Below, in pieces: positions 42,573 to 53,963 of a stretch of DNA of 64,000 bases (position 1 is the stretch's first letter; every line of letters begins with the position of its first letter). A program made the translations under genes and the position numbers. The notes under the pieces were generated by a model, which was not told the DNA's origin, ran no database searches, and saw nothing but the letters and a program-made list of their open reading frames with translations. Origin of the DNA: an uncultured Pelagibacteraceae bacterium (GTDB taxonomy: Bacteria; Pseudomonadota; Alphaproteobacteria; Pelagibacterales; Pelagibacteraceae); assembly GCA_902632275.1 (NCBI GenBank), contig CACPBW010000001.1:76111-140110 (forward strand), read 5' to 3'.

Positions 42573-42878
42573 ATGGCAAAACTTAGCGCAATAAACAAGA
42601 ATAATAAGAGAATAAAACTTTCTAATAAGTTTTATAAAAGAAGACTTAAATTGAAAAAGATTGTTATGAACAAAAAGCTTTCTTTGGAAGAAAGGTTTAA
42701 AGCACAACAAAAACTATCAAAATTACCCAGAAATTCAGCGAAAGTAAGAGTAATGAATAGGTGTCAAATCACAGGTAGACCTCACGGAGTGTACAGAAAA
42801 TTAAAAATATCAAGAATAGCATTAAGAAAACTTGGACTTGAGGGTAAAATTCCAGGGATGGTTAAATCTAGTTGGTAA
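42573..42878 (+). CDS. rpsN: Ribosomal protein S14
   Basis: [23 protein letters not shown]. Confidence 0.98.
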   Translation: MAKLSAINKNNKRIKLSNKFYKRRLKLKKIVMNKKLSLEERFKAQQKLSKLPRNSAKVRVMNRCQITGRPHGVYRKLKISRIALRKLGLEGKIPGMVKSSW

Positions 42879-42890
42879 GGAGGAAAATTT

Positions 42891-43286
42891 ATGAGCTTAA
42901 GTGACCCAATAGGAGATATGTTAGCGAGAATTAAAAATTCTCAGATTAGAAGTCAAAAAAAAGTTGAAATGCCTTCATCTAAATTCAAAACTAAAATTGC
43001 AGCTGTTTTGAAAGAAGAAGGGTTTATTATTGACTATAAAGTCGAGGATAATGATAAAAAACAAAATCTGGTTATTACACTCAAATATAATTTTGGTAAT
43101 CCAGTAATTAATACTATAGAGAGAGTATCGAAACCTGGTAGAAGAATATTTTCAAGTGCCGAAAGTTTGCCAAAAATTAACAATGGGTTAGGAATTGCAA
43201 TTATATCTACCCCAAAGGGCGTTATGACAGATGTAAATGCAAGAAAACAAAAAATTGGTGGAGAAATAATTTGTAAGGTATTTTAA
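42891..43286 (+). CDS. rpsH: Ribosomal protein S8
   Basis: MSLSDPIGDMLARIKNSQ. Confidence 0.98.
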   Translation: MSLSDPIGDMLARIKNSQIRSQKKVEMPSSKFKTKIAAVLKEEGFIIDYKVEDNDKKQNLVITLKYNFGNPVINTIERVSKPGRRIFSSAESLPKINNGLGIAIISTPKGVMTDVNARKQKIGGEIICKVF

Positions 43287-43825
43287 TGTCTAAAATTGGT
43301 AAAATAAGCATATCTATCCCTGAAAAAGTTAAAGTAGTACTATCAGGTAATATTTTAAACGTAGAAGGACCTTATGGTAAAAAAACTTTACCGATAGATA
43401 TAGATAATTTTGATTTAAAAATCGATGAAGGAAAAACTATTTCTATAAAACCGAAGAAAAACGATCAAGACTCAAAAAGGCTATGGGGAATGAATAGAAG
43501 TTTGTTAAATAATGCAATTATTGGTGCAGCAAAAGGATATGAAAAAATACTGGAGCTAGTTGGAGTAGGTTATAGAGCCGCTTTAAAAGGCACTCAATTA
43601 AATTTACAACTAGGATTTAGTCATGATATTAATTTTGATATCCCTAAAAATATTAAAATAACTGTTGAAAAACAAACAACAATAAAAATTAGCGGTGTTG
43701 ACAAACAAGAAGTAGGCATGGTTGCTTCAAAAATTAAATCATTTAGACCTCCAGAGCCATACAAAGGTAAGGGAATAAAAGAAAAAGGACAATATATTTT
43801 GAGAAAAGAGGGTAAAAAGAAATAA
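43286..43825 (+). CDS. rplF: Ribosomal protein L6
   Basis: [27 protein letters not shown]. Confidence 0.98.
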   Translation: MSKIGKISISIPEKVKVVLSGNILNVEGPYGKKTLPIDIDNFDLKIDEGKTISIKPKKNDQDSKRLWGMNRSLLNNAIIGAAKGYEKILELVGVGYRAALKGTQLNLQLGFSHDINFDIPKNIKITVEKQTTIKISGVDKQEVGMVASKIKSFRPPEPYKGKGIKEKGQYILRKEGKKK

Positions 43826-44178
43826 TGAAACTAACAGCAACAATCAGAAGAAAATTTAGAGTTAGAAATAAACTTAAAAAAATCTCAAGCAATGAAAGAT
43901 TGAGATTGTCAATAAGTAGATCGACCAAAAATATTTCAGCCCAAATTATTGATGACAAAAATCAGGCTACCATATTATCTGCATCCTCAAATGAAAAAGA
44001 TTTTAAATCAATTAAAAAAAATAAAACTGAAATTTCTGTTATTGTTGCTGAAAAACTTGCAAAAAAAGCTCAAGAAAAGAATATAACAAAAATATATTTT
44101 GATAGAGGTGTTTACAAATATCATGGCAGGGTAAAAATCTTTGCTGAAACATTAAGAAAAAATGGAATGAAATTTTAA
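43825..44178 (+). CDS. rplR: Ribosomal protein L18
   Basis: Position; [32 protein letters not shown]. Confidence 0.97.
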   Translation: MKLTATIRRKFRVRNKLKKISSNERLRLSISRSTKNISAQIIDDKNQATILSASSNEKDFKSIKKNKTEISVIVAEKLAKKAQEKNITKIYFDRGVYKYHGRVKIFAETLRKNGMKF

Positions 44179-44180
44179 TT

Positions 44181-44681
44181 ATGGAAAAAAATACAGATTT
44201 TGTAGAAAAATTAGTTCACATTAACAGAATTACTAAAGTCGTAAAAGGAGGAAGAAGATTTGGTTTTTCAGCATTAGTGGTTGTTGGCAATCAAAATGGT
44301 AAAATTGGTGTTGCTCATGCAAAAGCTAAACAGGTTCCAGATGCAATTAAAAAGGCAAATGAACTAGCTAGAAGAAATTTAATCCAGATACCACTAAGAG
44401 AAGGTCGAACTATACATCATGATATATTTGGTAAAGATGGAGCTGGTAAAATTAAATTAAGGTCTGCTCCAAAAGGTACAGGAATTATTGCAGGTGGTCC
44501 TGTTCGAGCAGTATGTGAGGTTTTGGGTATAAAAGATATTGTAGCTAAATCTTTAGGTACTGCTAACCCGCATAACGTTATAAGAGCATGCATGAAGGCT
44601 TTACTTAAACAAACTTCACCTAAACAGATATCAAACATAAGAAATAAAAAAATTTCGGAAATAATTGAAAAAAGAGGATAA
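44181..44681 (+). CDS. rpsE: Ribosomal protein S5
   Basis: [23 protein letters not shown]. Confidence 0.98.
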   Translation: MEKNTDFVEKLVHINRITKVVKGGRRFGFSALVVVGNQNGKIGVAHAKAKQVPDAIKKANELARRNLIQIPLREGRTIHHDIFGKDGAGKIKLRSAPKGTGIIAGGPVRAVCEVLGIKDIVAKSLGTANPHNVIRACMKALLKQTSPKQISNIRNKKISEIIEKRG

Positions 44682-44682
44682 A

Positions 44683-45135
44683 ATGTATCTAAATTCAACA
44701 AACTCTGTAAAAGAAAAAAAAATTAGACCAGGTAGGGGTATAGGATCGGGTAAAGGAAAAACTTCTGGTAGGGGTCATAAAGGTCAAAAATCAAGAAGGG
44801 GTGTTGCAATAAAAAGTTTTGAGGGTGGACAAATGCCACTTTACAGAAGATTGCCAAAGAGAGGTTTTAATCCGATTAAAAATAATTTTGTAGCTGTTTT
44901 AAATATAGAGAATATTCAAAAATTAATTGATTCAAAAAAAATTAAAAATACCGATAAAATTGATTTATCTCTGCTTAAAAAATTAAAATTAATTAATAAA
45001 AAAATAAAAAGAATTAAAATATTAGGAAATGGCGTTCTTAAAGATAAAATTAATATTGAGGTTGATTTTATATCAAAATCAGCCAAAGATAAACTATCTA
45101 AAAACGGAAGTACTATTAAAGTTAAAAATATTTAA
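44683..45135 (+). CDS. rplO: Ribosomal protein L15
   Basis: RPGRGIGSGKGKTSGRGHKGQKSR. Confidence 0.98.
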   Translation: MYLNSTNSVKEKKIRPGRGIGSGKGKTSGRGHKGQKSRRGVAIKSFEGGQMPLYRRLPKRGFNPIKNNFVAVLNIENIQKLIDSKKIKNTDKIDLSLLKKLKLINKKIKRIKILGNGVLKDKINIEVDFISKSAKDKLSKNGSTIKVKNI

Positions 45136-46415
45136 TGAGCTCAAGTACTCCTTCAAATGATTTAAGAAATAGAATTTTATTCACAATCTTTATACTATCC
45201 ATATATAGACTGGGTACTTTTGTTCCGTTGCCAGGAATTGATCCAGAGCAGTTACAAATAATGATGGAAGGAAACCAAAAGGGTTTGTTAGGAATGTTCA
45301 ATGTATTCGCGGGTGGAGCTGTTAGTAGAATGGCAATATTTGCTTTAGGAATAATGCCATATATTTCATCTTCAATTATAGTTCAGCTATTAACAGGAGT
45401 TTCGGATTACTTTAAAAATTTAAAAAATCAGGGTGAAATTGGAAGAAAAAAAATTACACAAATTACTAGATATGGAACTGTATTACTTGGAACAGTACAA
45501 GGATATGGTTTAGCTGTTGGTTTAGAGTCTTCAGCAAATTTAGTTATTAATCCTGGGATTTTTTTTAAAATATCGACAGTCACCACTATAGTAGCTGGAA
45601 CAATATTTCTAATGTGGCTTGGTGAACAAATTACTCAAAGAGGAATTGGAAATGGTATCTCATTAATTATTTTCTCAGGTATTGTTGCTGAGATACCAAG
45701 GGCACTTGTAACTACCTTCGAACTTGGAAAAACAGGGGCAATCTCTGGATTTATGATATTTATGATATTAGTACTGCTAGTAGCTACTATTATGTTCATA
45801 GTATTTATGGAAAGGGCTTTGAGAAAAATTTTGATTAATTATCCAAAAAGACAAATGGGAAACAAAATGTATGGTGGTGACTCTTCGCATTTGCCACTTA
45901 AAATAAATGCTGCCGGTGTAATTCCTGCTATATTTGCATCTGCATTACTATTATTACCTGTAACTTTTTCTAATTTTAGTATTTCTGAAAATGAAACTTT
46001 TTTAAATATTTCCTCTTTCTTCTCACAAGGACAGCCTCTTTACATGTTATTATATGCCTCAGGAATAATTTTTTTTACTTTTTTTTATACTTCAATAGTT
46101 TTTAATCCAAATGAGACAGCAGAAAATTTAAGAAAATATGGAGGATTTATACCAGGTATTAGACCGGGTGAAAGTACAGCTTTGTATATAGATAATATTT
46201 TGACTAAGCTTACAACTATTGGAGCATTGTATTTAACTTTAGTTTGTTTAATGCCTGAATTTTTAATTGCGAATTATCCAATACCATTTTATTTAGGTGG
46301 TACATCTATTTTAATTGTTGTAGTTGTAGCAATAGATACTGTAACTCAAATTCAAACTAGATTAATGAGTTCTCAATATGAACAATTAATTAAAAAAACA
46401 AAATTTGGTAAATAG
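45135..46415 (+). CDS. secY: Preprotein translocase SecY
   Basis: YRLGTFVPLPGIDPEQL; GIRPGESTALYID. Confidence 0.98.
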   Translation: MSSSTPSNDLRNRILFTIFILSIYRLGTFVPLPGIDPEQLQIMMEGNQKGLLGMFNVFAGGAVSRMAIFALGIMPYISSSIIVQLLTGVSDYFKNLKNQGEIGRKKITQITRYGTVLLGTVQGYGLAVGLESSANLVINPGIFFKISTVTTIVAGTIFLMWLGEQITQRGIGNGISLIIFSGIVAEIPRALVTTFELGKTGAISGFMIFMILVLLVATIMFIVFMERALRKILINYPKRQMGNKMYGGDSSHLPLKINAAGVIPAIFASALLLLPVTFSNFSISENETFLNISSFFSQGQPLYMLLYASGIIFFTFFYTSIVFNPNETAENLRKYGGFIPGIRPGESTALYIDNILTKLTTIGALYLTLVCLMPEFLIANYPIPFYLGGTSILIVVVVAIDTVTQIQTRLMSSQYEQLIKKTKFGK

Positions 46416-46419
46416 TTAG

Positions 46420-46983
46420 GTGAATATTATAATTTTTGGTCCCCCAGGAGCCGGAAAAGGTACTCAAGCAAAAAATCTTGTAAGTAAATTAAAAAATTTT
46501 CAAGTATCAACTGGTGATATGCTAAGAGATGAAATCAAAAATAACACTGAGATTGGAAAAAAAATTATTAATAATATGAATGATGGTAAATTTGTAGATG
46601 ACCAAATAGTTAATAAGTTACTTGAAAATATTGTGTTTGATAAGGACAAAAAAAACAAATTAATTTTCGATGGATACCCTAGAACAATTAATCAAGCTAA
46701 AAACTTAGAAAAATTACTTAATAGGTCTAATCAAAAAATAGATTATGTTTTTTTTTTAAATGTAAATAAGGACTCTATTGTAAAAAGAATTGAAAAAAGA
46801 AAGGTTTTGGAAAAAAGATCAGATGATGATGCTGAGACTATACTTAAAAGATATAATAATTATATGGAGGTTACAAAACCTGTTTTAGACTATTATCTAA
46901 AAAACCCAAATTTTCATGAAATAGACGGATCTATGGAAATAACTGATATTTCAAAGAAAATTGAGGAAATACTTAACGTTTAA
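46420..46983 (+). CDS. adk: Adenylate kinase
   Basis: IIFGPPGAGKGTQAKNL (GTG/ATG start ambiguity), FDGYPRTINQA. Confidence 0.97.
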   Translation: MNIIIFGPPGAGKGTQAKNLVSKLKNFQVSTGDMLRDEIKNNTEIGKKIINNMNDGKFVDDQIVNKLLENIVFDKDKKNKLIFDGYPRTINQAKNLEKLLNRSNQKIDYVFFLNVNKDSIVKRIEKRKVLEKRSDDDAETILKRYNNYMEVTKPVLDYYLKNPNFHEIDGSMEITDISKKIEEILNV

Positions 46984-46987
46984 TTCA

Positions 46988-47015
46988 TTGACATTAAAAC
47001 ATCTTCTTATATAAA
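46988..47015 (+). promoter_or_regulatory. Sigma70-like promoter upstream of rpsM-rpsK-rpoA-rplQ
   Basis: TTGACA-16 nt-TATAAA. Confidence 0.65.
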
Positions 47016-47039
47016 AGGCTAAATTTTTAATCACTATAT

Positions 47040-47423
47040 ATGGCTCGTATTGCAGGTGTTAATATACCACAAAATAAGATTGTCCAAGTAGGGCTTACCT
47101 ATATTCACGGTATAGGAGATAAATTTTCACGGCAAATTTGTAAGGATTTAGAAATTCCAAAAGCAAAAAGAGTAAATGAATTATCGGATGATCAAATTCT
47201 GAAAATTCGTGAATACATTGATAAAAATTTTACTGTAGAGGGTGACCTAAGAAGAGAAACATCCTTAAGTATAAAAAGATTAATAGATTTAGCTTGTTAC
47301 AGAGGCTCAAGGCACAAAAAAAAATTACCAGTAAGAGGTCAAAGAACAAGATGTAATGCCAGAACAAGAAAAGGAAAGGCAATTGCTATAGCTGGTAAAA
47401 AACTTACACCATTGAAAAAGTAA
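47040..47423 (+). CDS. rpsM: Ribosomal protein S13
   Basis: [31 protein letters not shown]. Confidence 0.98.
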   Translation: MARIAGVNIPQNKIVQVGLTYIHGIGDKFSRQICKDLEIPKAKRVNELSDDQILKIREYIDKNFTVEGDLRRETSLSIKRLIDLACYRGSRHKKKLPVRGQRTRCNARTRKGKAIAIAGKKLTPLKK

Positions 47424-47426
47424 ATT

Positions 47427-47861
47427 ATGAGTTCTGAAAAAAAAGACCAAAAGGAGAAAGAGGTTAAGTCCTTAAAGAAAAGCACTTATTCTAAAAAGAA
47501 GAAAGTAAAGAAAAATATAGTCAATGGTAAAGCATTTGTTTTATCAACATTCAATAATACTATTATATCAATTTCTGATACTAGCGGAAATGTTGTTTCT
47601 TGGTCATCTGCAGGACAGAAAGGTTTTAAAGGTTCAAGAAAATCTACACCATACGCAGCACAAGTTGCAGCAGACACTGCGGCAGCAAAAGCTTTAGAAT
47701 ATGGTATGAAAACTTTAACAGTAGAAATTAAGGGACCAGGTTCTGGAAGAGAAACTGCGTTAAGAGCTTTACAGGCTAGAGGGTTCAAAATTTTATCAAT
47801 CAAAGATACAACACCTTTACCACATAATGGGACAAGGCCACCAAAAAAGAGGAGAGTATAA
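47427..47861 (+). CDS. rpsK: Ribosomal protein S11
   Basis: [38 protein letters not shown]. Confidence 0.98.
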   Translation: MSSEKKDQKEKEVKSLKKSTYSKKKKVKKNIVNGKAFVLSTFNNTIISISDTSGNVVSWSSAGQKGFKGSRKSTPYAAQVAADTAAAKALEYGMKTLTVEIKGPGSGRETALRALQARGFKILSIKDTTPLPHNGTRPPKKRRV

Positions 47862-48890
47862 ATGGAAAGTATGGATGTAAATGTTAAAAACTGGAAATCA
47901 TTAATTAAACCACCAAAACTAGATATTAAACTAAATGATGACAAATCATTTGCTAAGATCACTGCTGAACCACTTGAGAAAGGTTATGGACTTACACTTG
48001 GAAACTCACTTAGAAGGATTTTGTTATCATCAATAAGAGGTGCAGCAGTTACCTCTATTCAAATAGATGGAGTTCTTCATGAGTTTAGTTCTATAAAAGG
48101 TGTAAGAGAAGATGTTACTGATATAGTGTTAAATGTAAAATCGTTAGCTCTCAAAAATCATTCTGAAGGAACAAAAAAATTAATATTGGACGCTAAGGGT
48201 CCTGGTGAAATTAAAGCTTCAGATATATCTAAAGTTGCTGATATAGAGATATTAAATCCAGATCTTGTAATATGTAATCTAGATGAAAATACCAATTTTC
48301 ATATGGAAATGAACGTTGGAACAGGGAAAGGATATGTTTCTGCGGATATGAACAAACCTGAAGATCCTCCACTAGGATTAATACCTATTGACTCTCTCTA
48401 TAGCCCTGTAAAAAGGGTGTCTTATTCAGTAAGTACTGCTAGAGAAGGAAAAGCATTAGACTATGATAAGTTAACAATGGAGGTAGAAACTAACGGGTCG
48501 ATTTCAGCTGAAGACGCTGTAGCATATGCTGCTAGAATTTTTCAAGATCAGTTGGGCATGTTTGTAAATTTTGATGAACCTCAAGAAGTTATTGTTAGAG
48601 AGCAACCTACAGAACCAGAATTTAACAAAAATCTTCTAAGAAAAGTTGATGAGTTAGAACTATCAGTAAGATCTATGAATTGTCTGAAGAATGACAATAT
48701 AATTTATATTGGTGACTTAGTGCAAAAATCTGAAGGTGAAATGCTAAGGACGCCTAATTTTGGTAGAAAATCTCTAAATGAAATTAAAGAAGTTTTAACA
48801 GGTATGTCGCTATATTTAGGGATGGAAATACCAAATTGGCCACCAGATAATATTGCAGAATTATCAAAAAAACTTGAGGAAGCAATATAA
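47862..48890 (+). CDS. rpoA: RNA polymerase alpha subunit
   Basis: [30 protein letters not shown]. Confidence 0.99.
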   Translation: MESMDVNVKNWKSLIKPPKLDIKLNDDKSFAKITAEPLEKGYGLTLGNSLRRILLSSIRGAAVTSIQIDGVLHEFSSIKGVREDVTDIVLNVKSLALKNHSEGTKKLILDAKGPGEIKASDISKVADIEILNPDLVICNLDENTNFHMEMNVGTGKGYVSADMNKPEDPPLGLIPIDSLYSPVKRVSYSVSTAREGKALDYDKLTMEVETNGSISAEDAVAYAARIFQDQLGMFVNFDEPQEVIVREQPTEPEFNKNLLRKVDELELSVRSMNCLKNDNIIYIGDLVQKSEGEMLRTPNFGRKSLNEIKEVLTGMSLYLGMEIPNWPPDNIAELSKKLEEAI

Positions 48891-49339
48891 TGCGCCACAA
48901 ATTTGGTTATAAAAAACTCAATAGAACGTCAGAACATAGGAAAGCATTAATAAAAAACATGCTTAATTCTTTAATTAAATATGAGCAAATAAAAACTACC
49001 TTGCCAAAAGCTAAAGTTTTAAAGCCTGAGGCAGAAAAAATCATTACCCTGGGTAAAAAAGAGAGCTTAAAAAATAAAAAAATACTTATCTCTAAACTTC
49101 AAGATAAAAAATCAGCATCAAAAGTCGTCAAAACTTTATCTAAAAGATATGAAAAAAGAAATGGTGGATACACTAGAATTATTAAAGCTGGATTTAGATA
49201 TGGTGATAAAGCTCCTGTCGCTATAATAGAATTTGTTGATAGAGACCTAGAAGCAAAAAAGGTTGATAAAAAGAAAAAGGATTCATCAAAGGTTACTGAT
49301 AAAGAAAAGATTGAGGAAAAAAAAGTAGCTTCAGCCTAA
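48890..49339 (+). CDS. rplQ: Ribosomal protein L17
   Basis: [24 protein letters not shown]. Confidence 0.98.
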   Translation: MRHKFGYKKLNRTSEHRKALIKNMLNSLIKYEQIKTTLPKAKVLKPEAEKIITLGKKESLKNKKILISKLQDKKSASKVVKTLSKRYEKRNGGYTRIIKAGFRYGDKAPVAIIEFVDRDLEAKKVDKKKKDSSKVTDKEKIEEKKVASA

Positions 49340-49357
49340 AACAGTATTATCATTTTA

Positions 49358-50269
49358 ATGATAAAAACTTTTACAGTAGACGAACAGTTCTCAGACATGA
49401 GAATTGATAGATATATTAAAAAAGCTATTAAAGATATTCCACAAGGGTTAATTGAGAAAAGTTTAAGAAACGGAAGGATAAAACTTAATAACAAAAAAGT
49501 AAAAAGTTCACAAAGAGTTAAGATTAGAGATGAATTAACATTTTATAATCTGAATTTCAATGAAGGTGTCTCAAAGAATAAAAAATTCTTCCAGCCAACA
49601 AAAACAGTAATCAAATCAAACGAAAGACTTATTATTGAAAATAATGAGAATTTTGTTGTAATAAATAAAGATGCAGGTATCTCAGTTCAAGGTGGCACGA
49701 AATCTAATAAAAACCTAATTGATATATTTAGAAATAGTAAAATATTTGAAAACACGAAGCCTTTTTCTGTTCATAGATTGGATAAAGATACTTCAGGAAT
49801 TTTTATAATTGCAAAAAACAGAAAAACTGCACAATTGCTAACCTCACTTTTCAGACTTCGAAGAGTTCATAAATCATATTTAGCTATTTGCCATGGATCA
49901 ATAGATAGTTCGAAAGGAGTTTTAAAAAATATTCTAGTTAGATATGATAACAAAAAAAAAATAAATGAAAATGCAGAAACAATGTTTAGAGTAATTGATA
50001 AAAATAGATACTGTTCTTTTGTTGAAATGAGACCTATTACAGGACGTAAACATCAATTAAGAAAACAAATGCTATTATTGGGTCATCCAATTATTGGTGA
50101 TAGCAAATATAACTTACAAAATCATATTAACCAAAATAAAAATCTAATGCTTCATTCTAGTCAAATTAAATTTATGATTAATAGTAAAAAGTTTACTTTT
50201 AATGCTCCTTTACCCGTATATTTTGAAAAATATCTTAAAGTAAAAAGATTAAGATTCAAAATATTTTAA
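49358..50269 (+). CDS. RluA-family pseudouridine synthase (RluC-like)
   Basis: S4-like N-terminus; VHRLDKDTSGIFIIAKN; GRKHQLRKQM. Confidence 0.93.
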   Translation: MIKTFTVDEQFSDMRIDRYIKKAIKDIPQGLIEKSLRNGRIKLNNKKVKSSQRVKIRDELTFYNLNFNEGVSKNKKFFQPTKTVIKSNERLIIENNENFVVINKDAGISVQGGTKSNKNLIDIFRNSKIFENTKPFSVHRLDKDTSGIFIIAKNRKTAQLLTSLFRLRRVHKSYLAICHGSIDSSKGVLKNILVRYDNKKKINENAETMFRVIDKNRYCSFVEMRPITGRKHQLRKQMLLLGHPIIGDSKYNLQNHINQNKNLMLHSSQIKFMINSKKFTFNAPLPVYFEKYLKVKRLRFKIF

Positions 50270-50869
50270 AAAAATTTTAATTAATTTTTTTTCAAATGTT
50301 TTATAATTTTGTTTTTTAATTTTAGAAAGATTGGTTAATCCTCTTCTTTTTATACCGCAGGGAATAATTTTATTATATTTTTGTAAATCATTGTTTATAT
50401 TTATTGAAAAACCATGATATGCAATCCATTTTCTAACCTTGACACCAATTGCAGCAATTTTCAAAATTTTATTTTTCTTTTTTACCCATATACCAACATT
50501 TTTCCTATCAGCAAATGACTCAATTTTATATTCTTTAAGTGTCTTCATAATTATTTTTTCAATATTATTTATAAATTTACGTATATCTTTGTCTCTTTTT
50601 GATAAATTTATTACAAAATAAAAAATTTTTTGCCCTGGTCCATGCCATGTTATTTTTCCACCCCTATTTGTCTTTATCACTTTAATTTTTTTATCTAGAA
50701 TTTCAGTATTTTTTGAGGAAATTCCAGCTGTATATGTACTTGGATGACTTAATACCCATAATAACTCATCCCCATTATTTTCCTGTACGGACCTAACTCT
50801 TTTCTCAAGATAATTAATAGCTTTATTATATTCTATGGGTTTTTTTGATATTTTGATCTCAATACTCAT
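50249..50869 (-). CDS. lipB: Octanoyltransferase
   Basis: RGGKITWHGPGQKIFYFVINL; AAIGVKVRKWIAYHGFSININND. Confidence 0.92.
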   Translation of the reverse strand: MSIEIKISKKPIEYNKAINYLEKRVRSVQENNGDELLWVLSHPSTYTAGISSKNTEILDKKIKVIKTNRGGKITWHGPGQKIFYFVINLSKRDKDIRKFINNIEKIIMKTLKEYKIESFADRKNVGIWVKKKNKILKIAAIGVKVRKWIAYHGFSININNDLQKYNKIIPCGIKRRGLTNLSKIKKQNYKTFEKKLIKIFLKYFES

Positions 50870-50930
50870 TAAATATTTGTATTCTATAAATTATGCATTA
50901 ATAAGGCATATAATTTAATTATAGAATTTT

Positions 50931-52310
50931 ATGACTTTAGAAAAAAAAATTAAAGATAAAAAAGTAAATTTTGAATTCAATAAAGAATATATCAAAGTTG
51001 TAACTGAAAAAATATCAAATAATGATGCCAATTTTATTACAAATTCGTTTAAAGAAATGCATCCCTCCGACGCTGCTGATATTATTGAACACTTAAATGA
51101 AACAGATAGAGAAAATTTAATAAAACTTAATAATTTTAAGTTGGATCCACAAGTATTTGTGGAATTAAATGAATCTATACAAACGGAGATAATAAAATAT
51201 TTATCAAACGACTCTATAGTAGATATTCTTAAAAATTTAGAATCTGATGATGCTATTAAAATATTAGAAAATTTAGAGGAGAAAAATAAAAACGATATTC
51301 TAGGATCGTTGCCACCAAAAGACAGGTTTGTATTGCTAGAAAGCTTAAGTTATCCTGAGGATTCTGCTGCAAGAATAATGCAAAGAGAATTTACAGCAAT
51401 ACCTAGTAATTGGTCCGTTGGTCAAACTATAGATTATTTGAGAGAAAATAAGGATTTACCTGAAGAATTTTTAGAAATATTTATTGTAGATAGTGAATTT
51501 AAACCAATTGGAACTGTTCCATCATCGAAAGTTTTAAGAACACCAAGAGATTCCAAAATGATCTCTATTATGAACAAGTCTCAACTTTTAATACCTGTTG
51601 ATATGGATAGAGAAGAAGTTGGCCATTTGTTTGAAAATTATAATTTAAACTCTGCTTGTGTAGTCGACAAAGCCAATAAACTTGTAGGTATGATAACAAG
51701 TGATGATGTTTTAACAGTTCTTAAAGAAGAGGCAGAGGAAGATGCATTAAGACTTGCTGGTGTTGGCGATGAGGAGATAACAGATGGAATATTTAAAAAA
51801 ACTAAACGGAGATTCAATTGGCTTTTACTAAATTTATTTACAGCAATAATTGCGTCAGTGGTAATAGGTTTTTTTCAAGAAGATATCGAAAAAGTTGTGG
51901 CATTAGCTGTATTAATGCCAATTGTAGCATCAATGGGTGGTAATGCTGGAATGCAAACTTTAGCTGTAACTATTAGAAGTATTGCAACAAATGAATTAAC
52001 AAAAAATAACTTTAGTCAGAACGTAATTAAAGAATTCTCAATAGGAATTTTGAACGGAATTATTTTTGCAATAATAAGCGCAATCGTTGTTCACATATGG
52101 TTCAATGATCTTACTTTATCTTTAATTATTTCAATATCCATGGTTTTAAACATGATTGTGGCTGGTCTTTTTGGGATTTTAGTACCAATTTCTCTCAAAA
52201 AATTTAATATAGATCCGGCTATTGCATCTAGTGTTTTTGTAACAACAATAACAGATGTTATAGGTTTTTTGTCTTTTTTAGGAGTTGGTGCTTTCTTTTT
52301 TTATAATTAG
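50931..52310 (+). CDS. mgtE: Magnesium transporter MgtE
   Basis: MgtE N domain, CBS domains, PIVASMGGNAGMQTLAVTIRSIA. Confidence 0.96.
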   Translation: MTLEKKIKDKKVNFEFNKEYIKVVTEKISNNDANFITNSFKEMHPSDAADIIEHLNETDRENLIKLNNFKLDPQVFVELNESIQTEIIKYLSNDSIVDILKNLESDDAIKILENLEEKNKNDILGSLPPKDRFVLLESLSYPEDSAARIMQREFTAIPSNWSVGQTIDYLRENKDLPEEFLEIFIVDSEFKPIGTVPSSKVLRTPRDSKMISIMNKSQLLIPVDMDREEVGHLFENYNLNSACVVDKANKLVGMITSDDVLTVLKEEAEEDALRLAGVGDEEITDGIFKKTKRRFNWLLLNLFTAIIASVVIGFFQEDIEKVVALAVLMPIVASMGGNAGMQTLAVTIRSIATNELTKNNFSQNVIKEFSIGILNGIIFAIISAIVVHIWFNDLTLSLIISISMVLNMIVAGLFGILVPISLKKFNIDPAIASSVFVTTITDVIGFLSFLGVGAFFFYN

Positions 52311-53116
52311 AAATTATCAATCAACCGAACATCATTTAAGTAATAAGCTATAAAAATCTTAAAATTTTTTTTATTAATATTTTTTTTTAAATTGTTTTTA
52401 TTTCTTATTTCTAAATAATCAACTCGAGAACATATTCTAGAAATTTTATTAGTAATCATCTCAATTTCTTTTGCTTTATTAAAATGTTTAATTATTTGTT
52501 TACGATATTTTTTTAAAATATTAGAAATCAAAATACCTTTTTTAATATTTTTTTTTGTGAGCAGTTTATTTCTTGAGGAATAGGCAAATGAGTTATTAAA
52601 TCTTATAGTTTTACAACTAATTATTTTTGTTTTAAATTTATTGCTTAAATATTTTCTAATTAAATATACTTGCTGAAAATCTTTATCACCTAAAAACATA
52701 AATTTTGCTTTGATATTTTTTAAAAAAATGGAAATAACAGCTAAAACACCTTCAAAATGACCAGGTCTATATTTAGAGCATAGTATTTTGTCGTTTTCTT
52801 TAAGTTTAATTTTCATCTGTTTTTTGTTTTTGTAAATATCCTTAATTGATGGAATTAACACGTAATCAACTCCTAATTTTTTTAAGATTTTAAGATCATT
52901 AATTATGTTTCTTGGATATTTTTTAAAATCTGTTTTTTTATTAAATTGAGCTGGATTTACAAAAATACTAACAAGAGTTTTATAACATCTTCGTTTTGAC
53001 GTTTTTATTAAAGATACATGTCCTTTATGTAATGATCCCATTGTTGGAACAAAGCCAACATTTGCCTTAAAATTAACTTGATTTTTTAATTTATTAATAC
53101 TTTTAAAAATTATCAT
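52307..53116 (-). CDS. panC: Pantothenate synthetase
   Basis: VGFVPTMGSLHKGHVSLIKTSK; VSIFVNPAQF; FLGDKDFQQ. Confidence 0.93.
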   Translation of the reverse strand: MIIFKSINKLKNQVNFKANVGFVPTMGSLHKGHVSLIKTSKRRCYKTLVSIFVNPAQFNKKTDFKKYPRNIINDLKILKKLGVDYVLIPSIKDIYKNKKQMKIKLKENDKILCSKYRPGHFEGVLAVISIFLKNIKAKFMFLGDKDFQQVYLIRKYLSNKFKTKIISCKTIRFNNSFAYSSRNKLLTKKNIKKGILISNILKKYRKQIIKHFNKAKEIEMITNKISRICSRVDYLEIRNKNNLKKNINKKNFKIFIAYYLNDVRLIDNF

Positions 53117-53147
53117 TTATGATAGCCATTAAATAATACAATAACCA

Positions 53148-53963
53148 ATGATTAAACAAGCTATAATACCATTAGCAGGCTTAGGCACAAGACTTTTACC
53201 TCTTACAAGTGTCTTTGCAAAGGAACTTCTCCCAATGAATGGTAAACCAGGTGTTGAATATATACTGGATGAATGTATTGATGCTGGAATTAAAGAAGTT
53301 GTATTCATTATTTCAAATAAAAAGAAAATTATAAAAAAATATTTTTATAATGATAATTTTTTTAAAAAAATAATAAAAAAAAAAAGAGATAAAAGATTAA
53401 TAGATGAATATAAAAAAATTAAAAGGTACAAGAAAATGATCAAATTTGTTTATCAGAACAAACCTTTAGGCACAGGTGATGCGGTTTATAAAACAAAAAG
53501 ATTTATCAAAGATAATTTTTTTTTAATGCTGCTGCCTGATGACCTGATAATAAAAAAAAATTGCTCAAAAGCTATGATATCTATCCATAAAAAGAAAAAG
53601 TGTTCTGTCATGGCTAGCATGAAAGTTCAAAGAAAAACTGTAAATAGGTGGGGCATTTATATGAAAAAAAATAACATAGATAAAAAAAACTTTTTCATAA
53701 GAGATGTAATTGAAAAACCTAACACTAAAGATGCACCCTCAAACAATGCGGTAATTGGTAGATATATTTTACCCAAAAAAATATTTAAAATTTTAAAAAA
53801 TCAAAAAAAAGGCAAAGGTGGGGAAATTCATATTACAGATGCTATTAGAACATTGATAAAACAAAAAAATAAATTTATTGGTCATAATTTTGATGGAAAA
53901 TACTTAGACTGTGGCACAATGCATGGATATATTAAATCATCATTGGAGATTGCTAAATCATGA
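53148..53963 (+). CDS. galU: UTP-glucose-1-phosphate uridylyltransferase
   Basis: IIPLAGLGTRLLPLTSVFAKELLPMNGKPGVEYILDE. Confidence 0.94.
   Translation: MIKQAIIPLAGLGTRLLPLTSVFAKELLPMNGKPGVEYILDECIDAGIKEVVFIISNKKKIIKKYFYNDNFFKKIIKKKRDKRLIDEYKKIKRYKKMIKFVYQNKPLGTGDAVYKTKRFIKDNFFLMLLPDDLIIKKNCSKAMISIHKKKKCSVMASMKVQRKTVNRWGIYMKKNNIDKKNFFIRDVIEKPNTKDAPSNNAVIGRYILPKKIFKILKNQKKGKGGEIHITDAIRTLIKQKNKFIGHNFDGKYLDCGTMHGYIKSSLEIAKS

Noticed and set aside
47486-47962. 158-aa minus-strand ORF
   Set aside because: Antisense to rpsK/rpoA; frame shadow of highly conserved genes.
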